Assembly (NCBI GenBank): GCA_003151415.1 | Contig: PLXK01000193.1 | Coordinates: 225 to 33,172, forward strand | DNA: 32,948 nt | From: Bacteroidota bacterium | Lineage (GTDB): Bacteria; Bacteroidota; Bacteroidia; Palsa-965 | Direction: 5' to 3' | Shown: in pieces, positions 26,701 through 32,916 of the stretch | Position numbering within the stretch: position 1 is the first letter of the stretch | How the letters are laid out: each line of letters opens with the position of its first letter | Notes under the pieces: model-generated | What the model saw: only the letters and a program-made list of their open reading frames with translations | Told to the model about the DNA's origin: nothing | The model's database searches: none | Program-made: the position numbers and the translations under genes

Positions 26701-27079
26701 TCTGAGCCTTACCGGTCCGCTCAACTTCCACAAGACAACCCGGTATCTGCTGACATTTATGGTGAAAGATGACAACCATCCGGCCAGAACCGATACGGCA
26801 CATATCATTGTTACCGTGCTGGCGATTCAGGAAGATATCCTACCCATCAACAATTATGTATCACCCAATGGGGACGGCAAAAATGACAAACTGGTGATCA
26901 TGAGTATCGAAGTGTATACCGATTATGAACTGACCATTTACAATACCAGCGGCGTAGTGGTATACCAGAGCAAAACCTACGACAATTCCTGGGACGGACA
27001 AGGACTCAATGCAGGTGTGTACTATTACACCTTCAACGGTCTGAAGAATTACAAAGGAAGCATCACCCTTGTTAAGTAA
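23708..27079 (+). CDS. Secreted cadherin-like-repeat protein with T9SS type B (CHU_C) sorting domain
   Basis: A 1123-residue protein. After an N-terminal signal (about 1-31, ending VAKAS) comes one copy of the module NWTVVPGQFQYNMS to LGAFVNGVCRGV (about 33-140), shared with the giant protein encoded upstream. Nine cadherin-like beta-sandwich repeats of about 100 residues follow (about 145-1040), each with an S-x-Y/F-E-N-type start and an F-D/Y-E-x-K strand. Repeats 5-6 and 7-8 are a recent 201-residue duplication. Residues 1041-1123 form the gliding-motility-type C-terminal domain: YVSPNGDGKNDKLVI, then ELTIYNTSG and GVYYYTF, the type B T9SS signal as in SprB. In known cases type B cargo needs a dedicated SprF/PorP-like partner, and such a gene starts 7 bp after this one. 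It is probably a surface adhesin. Confidence 0.9.
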   Translation: MKNQESLNRLFVRTRVWLICFIFASTVAKASPPNWTVVPGQFQYNMSVTAVLNINCNELSSDTNMLGAFVNGVCRGVVKTNTTVAGRRMAFLTVYSNSSSGETVQLKFYNVRADSVCTSKVTLTFTDNAQFGTNNTPIIVRNNDAPTSISLSVTTIPESDTVKQVISSISCVDPDVADTHIYTLVSGSGSADNAKVMINGNSLVLNTALNYYVQDSLQIRIRSTDNRGCFYEQAFVIHLAHVNHPPYAIQIADSSVFDDQPLHTLVGVLSASDPDHNETFTYVLTPGTGAANNSNFSISNDSLFAETTFDSLVQHQFSIRVRVNDHALAHYERVMTILIKNFPDPPTAMALSDNRIYENLPARSFVAKMSTTDDIGHTFTYSFSNSGTNDNNSFTISNDSLLSNVMFDFETRNLYNIILTTTNSINLSYTKQFAIHIRDTLDSPTDIMISNAFVSENRPAHTFVGVFTTADVNGPGAQHTYSLVSGTGSTDNTSFAVSGDTLYSNARYDYETKNLFSIRVRTTLANNLFLDKAFAINVTEGADTITDIRITNDSIYENSSPTAFIGQLSTVSQDTSDRYTYAFDNSVTNNNSSFSLTSTGLLNAARSFDFDVKSRYVISVTSNNAGGTSFTKQFTIKIRDTLDVPTGISLSDSVVADNKPVHTFAGRLSTVDENAPATIHTYSLASGSGSTDNSSFMIAHDSLFTNAILDYGTKNVLSVRVRTTLVNAMSFERVISLLLTESADTIQNITLSNDSIYENSSATLFIGKFTTLSKDTLDHYNYTFDNSVSNDNSSFSLTTTGLLSAAKSFDFDVKSKYVISVQSLLTGGVPFVKQFTIKIRDTLDVPTGMNLSDSLVVDNKPAHTFIGKFSTVDENGTQCKHTYSLVSGAGSVDDSSFVVGNDSLYIKNTADYEAQSVFHLRIRSTLINGMNFEKVYTVYVTSGGEKPQAHNDSVSVKENSAPRYLITASASDSDSQVIFTYTLMTKNMPFAMDSVTGALSLTGPLNFHKTTRYLLTFMVKDDNHPARTDTAHIIVTVLAIQEDILPINNYVSPNGDGKNDKLVIMSIEVYTDYELTIYNTSGVVVYQSKTYDNSWDGQGLNAGVYYYTFNGLKNYKGSITLVK
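25331..26536 (+). repeat. Tandem 603-bp duplication inside the cadherin-like gene
   Basis: Codons from 25331 (GCC GAC ACG ATT) and from 25934 (GCG GAT ACG ATT) begin two in-frame 603-bp units, each encoding two cadherin-like repeats. Shared stretches include NDSIYENSS, SFDFDVKS and TIKIRDTLDVPTG. The copies have diverged mostly by substitutions, so the duplication is not brand new but is the youngest in the gene. Confidence 0.75.
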
Positions 27080-27086
27080 AAAGAAC

Positions 27087-28229
27087 ATGAAAAGAACAGC
27101 TATTACCCTCGTCATTGCACTGAATGTAATCTGCGCCGGATATATTTCCGCACAGGACCGCTCGGTGTCCTATACAAACGTATTCAGCGATTTCACCCGC
27201 AATGCGGCCTATACGGCAAGCAGCGAGAATCTGAATATCCTGCTGGACTCCAAACTGATGACCGCCAATCTGGACGGGCAGTACGAGAGTCTTGTCTTTG
27301 GTGTTCACACCATGCTCGGAGATAACAATGCAGCCGGTCTGAAAATCATGGCTGATAATCAGGGTGCGCTCCGCAATGTGAATATGGAATTGAACTACGC
27401 CAAAAAATTCAGACTGGCAGAAAATCATTTCCTGACCTTTGGTACCAATGTCGGTTTTCTGCAGACCACCATCAACCAAAGTGCACTGACAAACTACGTG
27501 GATCTTTCTGACCCGACATTGAGCAATGGTTATTTCAATCAGCTTCGTTTGACTGCCGGAGCCGGAGCCTTGTACAATTACAAAAAGACGTTGGAAGTCG
27601 GTTTTTCAATGCCGATGCTGGTCACCGGAAATGAGAAGACAAATGCGAGTATGATTGCCAATGCTTCCTATGCCTACAAAAAATCGGCCGAGAGCAAATG
27701 GAAATTCATACCCCAGGTGGTGTATTACAACCTTACCCAGCGCAGCATGCTCGATGCAGGCCTGAAAACCAGCTGGAACGATTTCGTTTCACTTTCCGCA
27801 GCTTACCGTACCAACAACAGCCTGCTCACATCCCTGACGGTTCAAACCAAATCGGTTTGTATCGGGTATGCCTTTAACTACAACACCGGTCCAGTCAGTA
27901 ACCTGTATATGGGCACCAATGAATTGTTACTCATGGTATCATTGGGTAACCGCGGAAGAAAGCAGATGGAAGTAAACGACCGCAATCTGCCGGCCGTGGA
28001 GGATAAATTGCAGGAGGTTAAGAAAAGCCTGACCGATATTTCCAATTCGGCCGACAAGATGAGCGCAGAAGAAATCAAAAAGAAGCTCAAATCCTCGAAT
28101 GCCGATTTGCAGAAGATTATGAAAGACTACAAGACGGATAACGTGGAAAGTCTCAAAACTCAGATACAGGAATTGAATGTGCTGATCGATGAAATTGAGA
28201 AAAAATTAAAAACAAAGACAGGGAACTGA
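27087..28229 (+). CDS. PorP/SprF-family T9SS outer-membrane protein with C-terminal coiled coil
   Basis: The ATG at 27087 gives 380 residues with a signal peptide (MKRTAITLVIALNVICAGYISAQ). A TTG 18 bp upstream is in frame but would overlap the previous gene and hide the signal. Residues about 23-300 have the beta-barrel features of the PorP/SprF family: DRSVSYTNVFSDFTRNAA at the start, LTFGTNVGFLQTTI and SPTLSN-type segments, and GYFNQLRLTAGAGALY. Members accept type B T9SS cargo and help anchor it, as SprF does for SprB. Unusually, the last 80 or so residues are a charged coiled-coil extension (VEDKLQEVKKSLTDI, EEIKKKLKSSNADLQ, LIDEIEKKLK) beyond the barrel, expected in the periplasm. The gene lies 7 bp after its likely cargo and 18 bp before the OmpA-family gene. 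Confidence 0.88.
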   Translation: MKRTAITLVIALNVICAGYISAQDRSVSYTNVFSDFTRNAAYTASSENLNILLDSKLMTANLDGQYESLVFGVHTMLGDNNAAGLKIMADNQGALRNVNMELNYAKKFRLAENHFLTFGTNVGFLQTTINQSALTNYVDLSDPTLSNGYFNQLRLTAGAGALYNYKKTLEVGFSMPMLVTGNEKTNASMIANASYAYKKSAESKWKFIPQVVYYNLTQRSMLDAGLKTSWNDFVSLSAAYRTNNSLLTSLTVQTKSVCIGYAFNYNTGPVSNLYMGTNELLLMVSLGNRGRKQMEVNDRNLPAVEDKLQEVKKSLTDISNSADKMSAEEIKKKLKSSNADLQKIMKDYKTDNVESLKTQIQELNVLIDEIEKKLKTKTGN

Positions 28230-28247
28230 TTAACCTTACTCCTGAGC

Positions 28248-28865
28248 ATGAAACATTTTTTAACGATTGGTTTATTCATCCTGTGCAGCATTCCCGTGTT
28301 TTCACAAAAGGATTCGGCTATGGCCGAACTCACCAAGATGAGACAGACGCTCAACCAGTATAAGGCTGCTTCTGCCGAAAGCCCATACGTAAGTTTGAAA
28401 AAAACCACCTACGATTCCCTCCTGCTGCTGCTCAACAAGCAACAGGAGCAATTGAGCGAGTCCCAAACCCAAATTGAACTCATCCGCAAGAGATTGGCCA
28501 GCCTGAACACAGGTCTTTCTGAAGCAGCGTCGAAAGACCACCTGTCGGTCTATTTCGAAAGCGGATCGAAGAACCTGACCAAAGCATTTGAAATGAAAAT
28601 CGGTGAATGGGTTAAAGCCAACGGGCCTGATGTCAGTTATACGGCCGACGGCTTTGCAGATGCCGAAGGGACAAAAGAGATAAACGAACCGCTTTCAAAA
28701 TCCAGGGCTCTGGAAGTAAAAAAATACATGGTGGAAACACTCAAACTCAAGGCCGATCAGATTGTCATCAATGGCTTTGGCAGTGAACACAGACTCTGCA
28801 AGTCATCTGACGCCTCCTGCAACCGCCAAAACAGAAGGGTGGAGATCAAGACAGCAAAGCGATAG
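28248..28865 (+). CDS. OmpA-family peptidoglycan-binding protein with coiled-coil head
   Basis: A 205-residue protein with a signal peptide (MKHFLTIGLFILCSIPVFSQ). Residues about 21-92 are a charged, leucine-rich, coiled-coil-prone region. An OmpA C-like domain follows (about 97-205). Its typical landmarks are YFESGSKNL, GFADAEGTKEINEPLSKSRA with the diaminopimelate-binding Asp at D138, VINGFGSE, and NRQNRRVEI with the binding Arg at R196 or R197. It has no OmpA barrel, so it should be a periplasmic protein that binds peptidoglycan and a partner through the coiled coil. As last gene of the cassette, and beside a PorP/SprF protein that also carries a coiled coil, it probably anchors that complex. 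The hairpin at 28904 ends the unit. Confidence 0.9.
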   Translation: MKHFLTIGLFILCSIPVFSQKDSAMAELTKMRQTLNQYKAASAESPYVSLKKTTYDSLLLLLNKQQEQLSESQTQIELIRKRLASLNTGLSEAASKDHLSVYFESGSKNLTKAFEMKIGEWVKANGPDVSYTADGFADAEGTKEINEPLSKSRALEVKKYMVETLKLKADQIVINGFGSEHRLCKSSDASCNRQNRRVEIKTAKR

Positions 28866-28903
28866 CCCCTTGCTATACTTCGTCCAGCGTGGTCATGAAA
28901 AAG

Positions 28904-28928
28904 CCCCATCCGACTCAGTCGGATGGGG
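28904..28928. terminator. Strong hairpin, probably bidirectional terminator
   Basis: CCCCATCCGAC (28904-28914) and GTCGGATGGGG (28918-28928) are perfect 11-bp complements around a 3-nt loop. On the minus strand the stem is followed by CTTTTTC, so it should terminate tRNA-Cys. On the plus strand it lies 38 bp after the OmpA-family stop and would end the T9SS cassette, though the trailing T run there is weak. Confidence 0.82.
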
Positions 28929-28937
28929 TCTTGGTTG

Positions 28938-29008
28938 AGGTCCCGAGCAGATTCGAACTGCTGTGGGAGCTTTTGCAGAGCTCTACCTAGCCTCTCGGTC
29001 ACAGGACC
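28938..29008 (-). tRNA. tRNA-Cys (anticodon GCA)
   Basis: Minus-strand fold: acceptor GGTCCTG pairs with CGGGACC over 7 bp with one G-T wobble. The anticodon stem GAGCT/AGCTC encloses the loop CTGCAAA, so the anticodon is GCA. The T arm is AGCAG, loop TTCGAAT, CTGCT. The discriminator base is T, as expected for tRNA-Cys. No CCA is encoded (the next bases are CA then A). A terminator lies just downstream and a promoter just upstream. Confidence 0.95.
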
Positions 29009-29022
29009 ATTGGAATTGATGA

Positions 29023-29052
29023 CAAAGGTACTAAAAATTAATTATACCCAAA
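29023..29052 (-). promoter_or_regulatory. Bacteroidota promoter of tRNA-Cys
   Basis: On the minus strand TTTG (29049-29052), an 18-nt AT-rich spacer and TACCTTTG (29023-29030) match the -33/-7 consensus. The -7 box ends 14 bp before the first base of the tRNA, which leaves a very short leader. Confidence 0.7.
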
Positions 29053-29132
29053 TCAGTGCCGTTTGAACGCGAATTGCTTTCAAAAAGGCTCTTTTGGAGG
29101 AAAAGACAGATCCCTTGGACCCGGTCTTTCTC

Positions 29133-29603
29133 TTATTGCTTCTTAAAAAAGGGCATAAAAACAAAAGTCAGCATAAAACCTGAACTCAGTCCCTCCATCG
29201 CCACAGCAATGGCCGCGGCCACGGGCGAGAGATCGGTAACAAATTCGTGGTTCTGGCTGATGTAATTCATAAAGTCTGTATCCAGCGCCAGATACACCCC
29301 CATGAAAATGGCAAAAGGAATGCCGGCGATAAGCGTAACCAAAACCCCGATACGGATACCCATAAAATATTCCAGCTTTTTGTGGAGCATTTTACGGTAA
29401 CGGCTCAGTGCTATCCAGATGCCCACACCCAGAAAAACCGAGTTGAAAGCACGAAGAATCAACACGTGATACAAGCCCAAAGCTTTCATGATAAAAAAAT
29501 ACCCCACCAGCGAAGCAAAAACCACCAGCCCCGCCCTTAAGCTGAGTACCGAAAGCAAGGACATGTGCTTCCGCCCCCTTTCCACTGAATTGATGATGTC
29601 CAT
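29133..29603 (-). CDS. Four-helix membrane protein, DUF4199-like
   Basis: A 156-residue membrane protein that starts at the ATG at 29603 with a short polar leader (MDIINSVERGRKH). Four hydrophobic segments lie at about 15-40, 48-66, 81-107 and 127-151. The pattern resembles the DUF4199 family, common in Bacteroidota and of unknown function. It is monocistronic as far as can be seen: tRNA-Cys lies downstream on the same strand, and the second 21-nt array lies upstream. No TAnnTTTG box is visible in its short leader. The existence of the gene is fairly certain; the family name is tentative. Confidence 0.72.
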   Translation of the reverse strand: MDIINSVERGRKHMSLLSVLSLRAGLVVFASLVGYFFIMKALGLYHVLILRAFNSVFLGVGIWIALSRYRKMLHKKLEYFMGIRIGVLVTLIAGIPFAIFMGVYLALDTDFMNYISQNHEFVTDLSPVAAAIAVAMEGLSSGFMLTFVFMPFFKKQ

Positions 29604-29872
29604 GGTCTGATTCTTTTTAGATCTGTTTACGTTTGTTCCCCTGCGTTTGGATAAGTTATAGATGAATGATACCTTGGAGTTGCCAGGGTTGCCAAATTCA
29701 AGGCTAAAAATTGAAGCGGATCCATGCCTTCAATGAATACCATTCTTCGGAAAAGACAACAAACGGAGGGGGATCAGTCACATCAATCCCCGGAACAACA
29801 AAAGTCGGGGTATTCCTCTTTACAAAGCCTCTCATATGAGTAACCAATGACCCAAAAACAGTCAAATCTGGT
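29604..29872. other. Intergenic region with a possible gene remnant
   Basis: No intact gene. A minus-strand frame (29704-30030) starts inside the 21-nt array and ends with a unique 50-residue tail (about 29704-29865) finishing in SLKAWIRFNF. Such an alternating, aromatic C-terminus resembles the last strand of outer-membrane barrels, so this may be the 3' end of a lost gene whose 5' part was replaced by the array. That is a weak inference. Confidence 0.35.
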
Positions 29873-30376
29873 GACAAAGCAACTGCGTAAAAAGACGAAA
29901 CGACTCCCTCTCCCCACAAAGCGATTGCGTTACCAGACGGAGTGACTCCCTCCCGGGACAAAGTGATTGCGAGATGAGATGCAGTGACTCCATCCTGCGA
30001 CAAAGTGATTGCGTTGTGAAACGGAGCCATTCCGTCTCAGGACAAAGTAATCGCGTTCTGAGATGGAGTAATTCCGTCTCAGGACAAAGCGATCCCTTTG
30101 CGAGAAGGCGTCGCTCCGAATCAAGACAGAGTGATCGCGTCACAAGACGCAGTGGTTCCGTCCCAAGACAAAGGGATCGCCTTGCGAGACGGAGCAATGG
30201 CATCCAAAGACAAAATGATCCCCTCACAAGACGCAACAACACCGTTCAAAGACAAAGTGATTCCGTCACAAGACGCAACGACTCCGTCCAAAGACAAAGC
30301 GATTCCGGGAGAAGACGCTGTGATTCCGTCTCCTGACAAAGTGTATCCGAGAGAAAACGAAACGCTTCCCTGAAAA
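29873..30376. repeat. Tandem array of 24 units of exactly 21 nt, with 42-nt dimers (array 2)
   Basis: Unit starts fall at 29873 + 21n for n = 0 to 23 with no insertion or deletion (29873, 29894, 29915, 29936, 29957 and so on to 30356). Odd units read mostly GACAAAGTGATTGCG plus six variable bases. Even units read mostly GACGGAGTGACTCCGTC plus four. The even units are near-palindromic: GACGGA and TCCGTC pair across a 5-nt centre. So the real period is a 42-bp dimer. All six frames tend to be open because 21 is a multiple of three. The best is the plus frame at 30098-30373 (VIPSQDATTPSKDK-like heptads), but several early units contain in-frame TGA. No unique spacers are present. Confidence 0.92.
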
Positions 30377-30444
30377 AGAAAAGCTAAAACGGGAAATAAA
30401 GGAGGTAAGTCGTCAGATTAAATTGAAAGGGCAACAGACAAAAA

Positions 30445-30792
30445 TCAATTCTCAAGTATAACCGCCACACTTTCCACATCTCCATTCATCGGGGGACGAA
30501 GCTTGGTGATGGATACCTCGAAATGGGCTTTGGGAAATTTGCTGACCAGCTTGTCCAGGATTCTCCGGCAAACCAGTTCGATCAGCTTGGACCGAATGGC
30601 CATCTCTTCCTTCACAATGGTATACACCGTGCAATAATCAATGGTCTGATCCAGTCGATCGCTTTTTTCAGCAGCAGAAAAATCGGCATTGATGATAACA
30701 TCCACAATATACTCCCCGCCAATCTTCGCTTCCTCGGCCAGGCAACCGTGATAGCCATGAAGACGAATTCCCGATACTTTGATGATTCCCAT
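30445..30792 (-). CDS. folB: Dihydroneopterin aldolase
   Basis: A 115-residue enzyme of folate synthesis that cleaves 7,8-dihydroneopterin to 6-hydroxymethyl-dihydropterin and glycolaldehyde in the cytoplasm. Visible family features are GYHGCLAEEAKIGG near the N-terminus with the conserved Glu at 20-21, TIDYCTVY with the active-site Tyr at Y53, the pterin-binding Glu in LIEL (E72), and the catalytic Lys K97 in SITKLRPP. Length and order match the family, which forms an octamer. The ATG at 30792 is clear. gltX lies upstream on the same strand, separated by a 340-bp repeat cluster, so the two genes are probably not co-transcribed efficiently. Array 2 lies just downstream. Confidence 0.95.
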   Translation of the reverse strand: MGIIKVSGIRLHGYHGCLAEEAKIGGEYIVDVIINADFSAAEKSDRLDQTIDYCTVYTIVKEEMAIRSKLIELVCRRILDKLVSKFPKAHFEVSITKLRPPMNGDVESVAVILEN

Positions 30793-30852
30793 ATTTTTTG
30801 TTCCTGGCTATTTTGTGCGATAATTTACTTTGGCTCTTTTCGCAAGTGTGAA

Positions 30853-31134
30853 TTGGCGGTTCGCAGTTGGCAGTTGGCAAAAAGAAAGAATTTGCAGTTG
30901 GCAGTTGGCAGTTGGCAGTTGGCAAAAAAATAAAATTAAAATTGGGAATACTTCTTTTGCTAATTGCCCATTGCCAACTTCTTTTCTCCCCGTTGCCAAT
31001 TGCAAGCTACAAATTGTCAACTTCTTATTCATTGCCAACTGCAAATTGCAAATTGCCAACTTTTTATTCACTGCCAACCGCAAATTGCCCATTGCCAACT
31101 TCTTTTCTCCCCTTGCCAACTGCAGACTGCCAAC
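30853..31134. repeat. Heptamer repeat cluster with inverted arms between gltX and folB
   Basis: The left arm (about 30853-30927) consists of tandem GCAGTTG heptamers, two in one block and four in another. The right arm (about 30959-31134) consists of the opposite-strand form (TTGCCAA, CTGCAAA, TTGCAAA) in several blocks separated by short T-rich spacers. A 29-bp stretch (30963-30991) recurs exactly at 31084-31112. The two arms are complementary, so an RNA from either strand could fold into long alternative hairpins. The right arm touches the gltX stop codon. Such TTGGCAG-type heptamers are familiar in Bacteroidota intergenic DNA. The many open frames here (LPTANCQ-type translations) are spurious. 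Confidence 0.88.
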
Positions 31135-32676
31135 TTATTTTATACTACTCAAAGATGTATCCAGTCTGCGTACGACTTCGTCTTTGCCGAGCAGCTCGCA
31201 CATTTCAAACAGGGCTGGTCCGCCGGCGGCACCGCTTATGCAAACGCGAAACATTTGCATGACCTGGCCCGCGGGTATGGCCATTTTTTCGGCGCACTTC
31301 TTGAATGTTTCCTCGATGGTATGTGCATCAAATGCTGCAAGGGTTTTGAAATCTTCATTGAGCGCGGCAAAGAATTTGGAAGCGGCTTCGTTCCATCGTT
31401 TTTTTACCACTTCCGGGTCATAGCTGACAGGGGCCACAAAAAGAAAACTTCCAAGGTTCCACAAATCATTCGAAAAAACAGCTTTTTCTTTCACCAGGTG
31501 AACGGCTTTCAAAACATATTCCGGTGTAGTTGCAATTCCTTTGGTCTTCAACTCCTCCATCCAAATGGCCGCCAGCTCGCTGTCCGAACGTTTGCGCAGA
31601 TATTGCTGGTTGAACCATTTTGTCTTTTCAGGATCGAACTTGGCGCCCGATTTACTCACACGGTCGAGCGAAAATTCCTTTACCAATTCATCCAGCGTAT
31701 ACAACTCCTGGTTGCCGCTGCTATGCCAGCCCAGCAGAGCGAGCATATTGATAAAAGCATCGGGGAAATAACCCGATTCCCTGTAACCGGTAAACGATTC
31801 TGGCTTTCCTGTCTTCACATCCAGCAAACTGCCGCTGATCGGAAACACCGGAAATCCCAGCCTGTCGCCATCGCGTTTGCTCAGTTTACCGTTTCCATCG
31901 GGTCTGAGCAGCAGCGGCAAATGCGCAAACTCGGGCATCACATCTTCCCAGCCCAGACTGCGGTACAACAATACATGCAAAGGCGCTGAAGGCAGCCACT
32001 CCTCGCCCCGGATCACATGCGTGATTTTCATGGTGTAATCATCCACCACATTGGCCAGGTGATATGTAGGCATTCCGTCGGATTTGAACAAAACCTTGTC
32101 GTCCATCTGTCCGCTATGCACAACCACCCACCCGCGAATCAAATCTTTCACCCGTATTTCCTCGTTACGCGGAATTTTCATGCGGATCACATAATGCTCT
32201 CCGGCATCAATTCTGCGCTTGACTTCATCTTCGGAAAGCGTCAGCGAATTTTTCATGTTCTGACGGGTAATGGCATTGTAAGAAGAGGTGCCCCCGGCAG
32301 CTTCTATTTTCTTACGCATGTCTGTCAGCTCTTCGGTGGTGTCAAAAGCATAATAGGCATGCCCGCCGGCAATGAGCTGATCGGCATACTGCCTGTACAT
32401 GGGTTTGCGGTCGCTCTGGCGGTAAGGCGCATAAGGCCCGTCTCCAAAACCAACACCCTCATTGGGCACAATGCCGCACCACTTCAGCGATTCTATGATG
32501 TACGCTTCGGCTCCGGGCACAAAACGGTCCTGGTCGGTATCTTCGATACGAAGGATAAAATCGCCCCCGTGATGCTTGGCAAAAAGATAATTGTATAAGG
32601 CCGTACGGACTCCACCCATGTGCAAAGGGCCGGTGGGACTGGGTGCAAAACGAACGCGTACTTTTCTGTTTTCCAT
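31135..32676 (-). CDS. gltX: Glutamyl-tRNA synthetase
   Basis: A 513-residue class I aminoacyl-tRNA synthetase that charges tRNA-Glu in the cytoplasm. The HIGH-type motif is PTGPLHMGG (HMGG at residues 19-22), preceded by RFAPS. RIEDTDQDR follows, and the KMSKS-type motif is KLSKRDG (about residues 264-270). The C-terminal anticodon-binding region is complete and ends near LDTSLSSIK. The length matches bacterial GluRS of the Bacteroidota type. The ATG at 32676 lies 17 bp from an exact -7 promoter box. The gene ends directly at a large heptamer repeat cluster. No truncation or odd residues are seen. Whether it also charges tRNA-Gln cannot be told from the window. Confidence 0.97.
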   Translation of the reverse strand: MENRKVRVRFAPSPTGPLHMGGVRTALYNYLFAKHHGGDFILRIEDTDQDRFVPGAEAYIIESLKWCGIVPNEGVGFGDGPYAPYRQSDRKPMYRQYADQLIAGGHAYYAFDTTEELTDMRKKIEAAGGTSSYNAITRQNMKNSLTLSEDEVKRRIDAGEHYVIRMKIPRNEEIRVKDLIRGWVVVHSGQMDDKVLFKSDGMPTYHLANVVDDYTMKITHVIRGEEWLPSAPLHVLLYRSLGWEDVMPEFAHLPLLLRPDGNGKLSKRDGDRLGFPVFPISGSLLDVKTGKPESFTGYRESGYFPDAFINMLALLGWHSSGNQELYTLDELVKEFSLDRVSKSGAKFDPEKTKWFNQQYLRKRSDSELAAIWMEELKTKGIATTPEYVLKAVHLVKEKAVFSNDLWNLGSFLFVAPVSYDPEVVKKRWNEAASKFFAALNEDFKTLAAFDAHTIEETFKKCAEKMAIPAGQVMQMFRVCISGAAGGPALFEMCELLGKDEVVRRLDTSLSSIK

Positions 32677-32693
32677 AATTCAAATTTCTGGCG

Positions 32694-32701
32694 CAAAGAT
32701 A
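32694..32701 (-). promoter_or_regulatory. Bacteroidota -7 box of gltX
   Basis: TATCTTTG on the minus strand is an exact TAnnTTTG match that ends 17 bp before the gltX ATG, giving a leader of only about 10 nt. A clear TTTG box upstream is not seen. Confidence 0.55.
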
Positions 32702-32759
32702 GGGATATTCCAGTGTTGTGCGTTGAGGAAGATGGGTATTGGGAAGTGCATGACAAGTA

Positions 32760-32916
32760 ATTTGGGCGTGCCCCTGAAGTATCCCCGCGAAAAGCGGGAT
32801 TACTTCAGGGTCGGGCTTTCGCCACTCGCTCTTTGCAGTGGGGTCTTCTGTGGAGTTTCTTTAAACTTAAAAGACTGCTTCAATTGAAGATCCGCTCTGC
32901 AAAGGAGCTCAGACAA
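32760..32916 (+). repeat. Dispersed structured element, copy 2
   Basis: Starts ATTTGGGCGTGCCCC like copy 1. An internal hairpin follows, in which TGAAGTATCCCCGC pairs with GCGGGATTACTTCA apart from a mismatch (about 32774-32807). Then come GGGCTTTCGCCACTCGC and TCTTTGCAG, a 58-nt variable centre, and CTGCAAAGGAGCTCAGAC. CTCTTTGCAG (32829-32838) again pairs with CTGCAAAGGAG (from 32897). The internal hairpin differs in sequence from copy 1 but keeps the fold. Both copies lie on the plus strand. Confidence 0.68.

Noticed and set aside
29974-30336. Open frames through array 2 on both strands as repeat proteins
   Set aside because: A period of 21 keeps several frames open at once. The competing frames translate the same DNA to unrelated heptads, and stops occur in the best plus frame in the early units.
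30964-31989. 341-codon plus-strand frame across the heptamer cluster and gltX
   Set aside because: It is antisense to the well-supported gltX gene and its N-terminal part is translated heptamer repeat.
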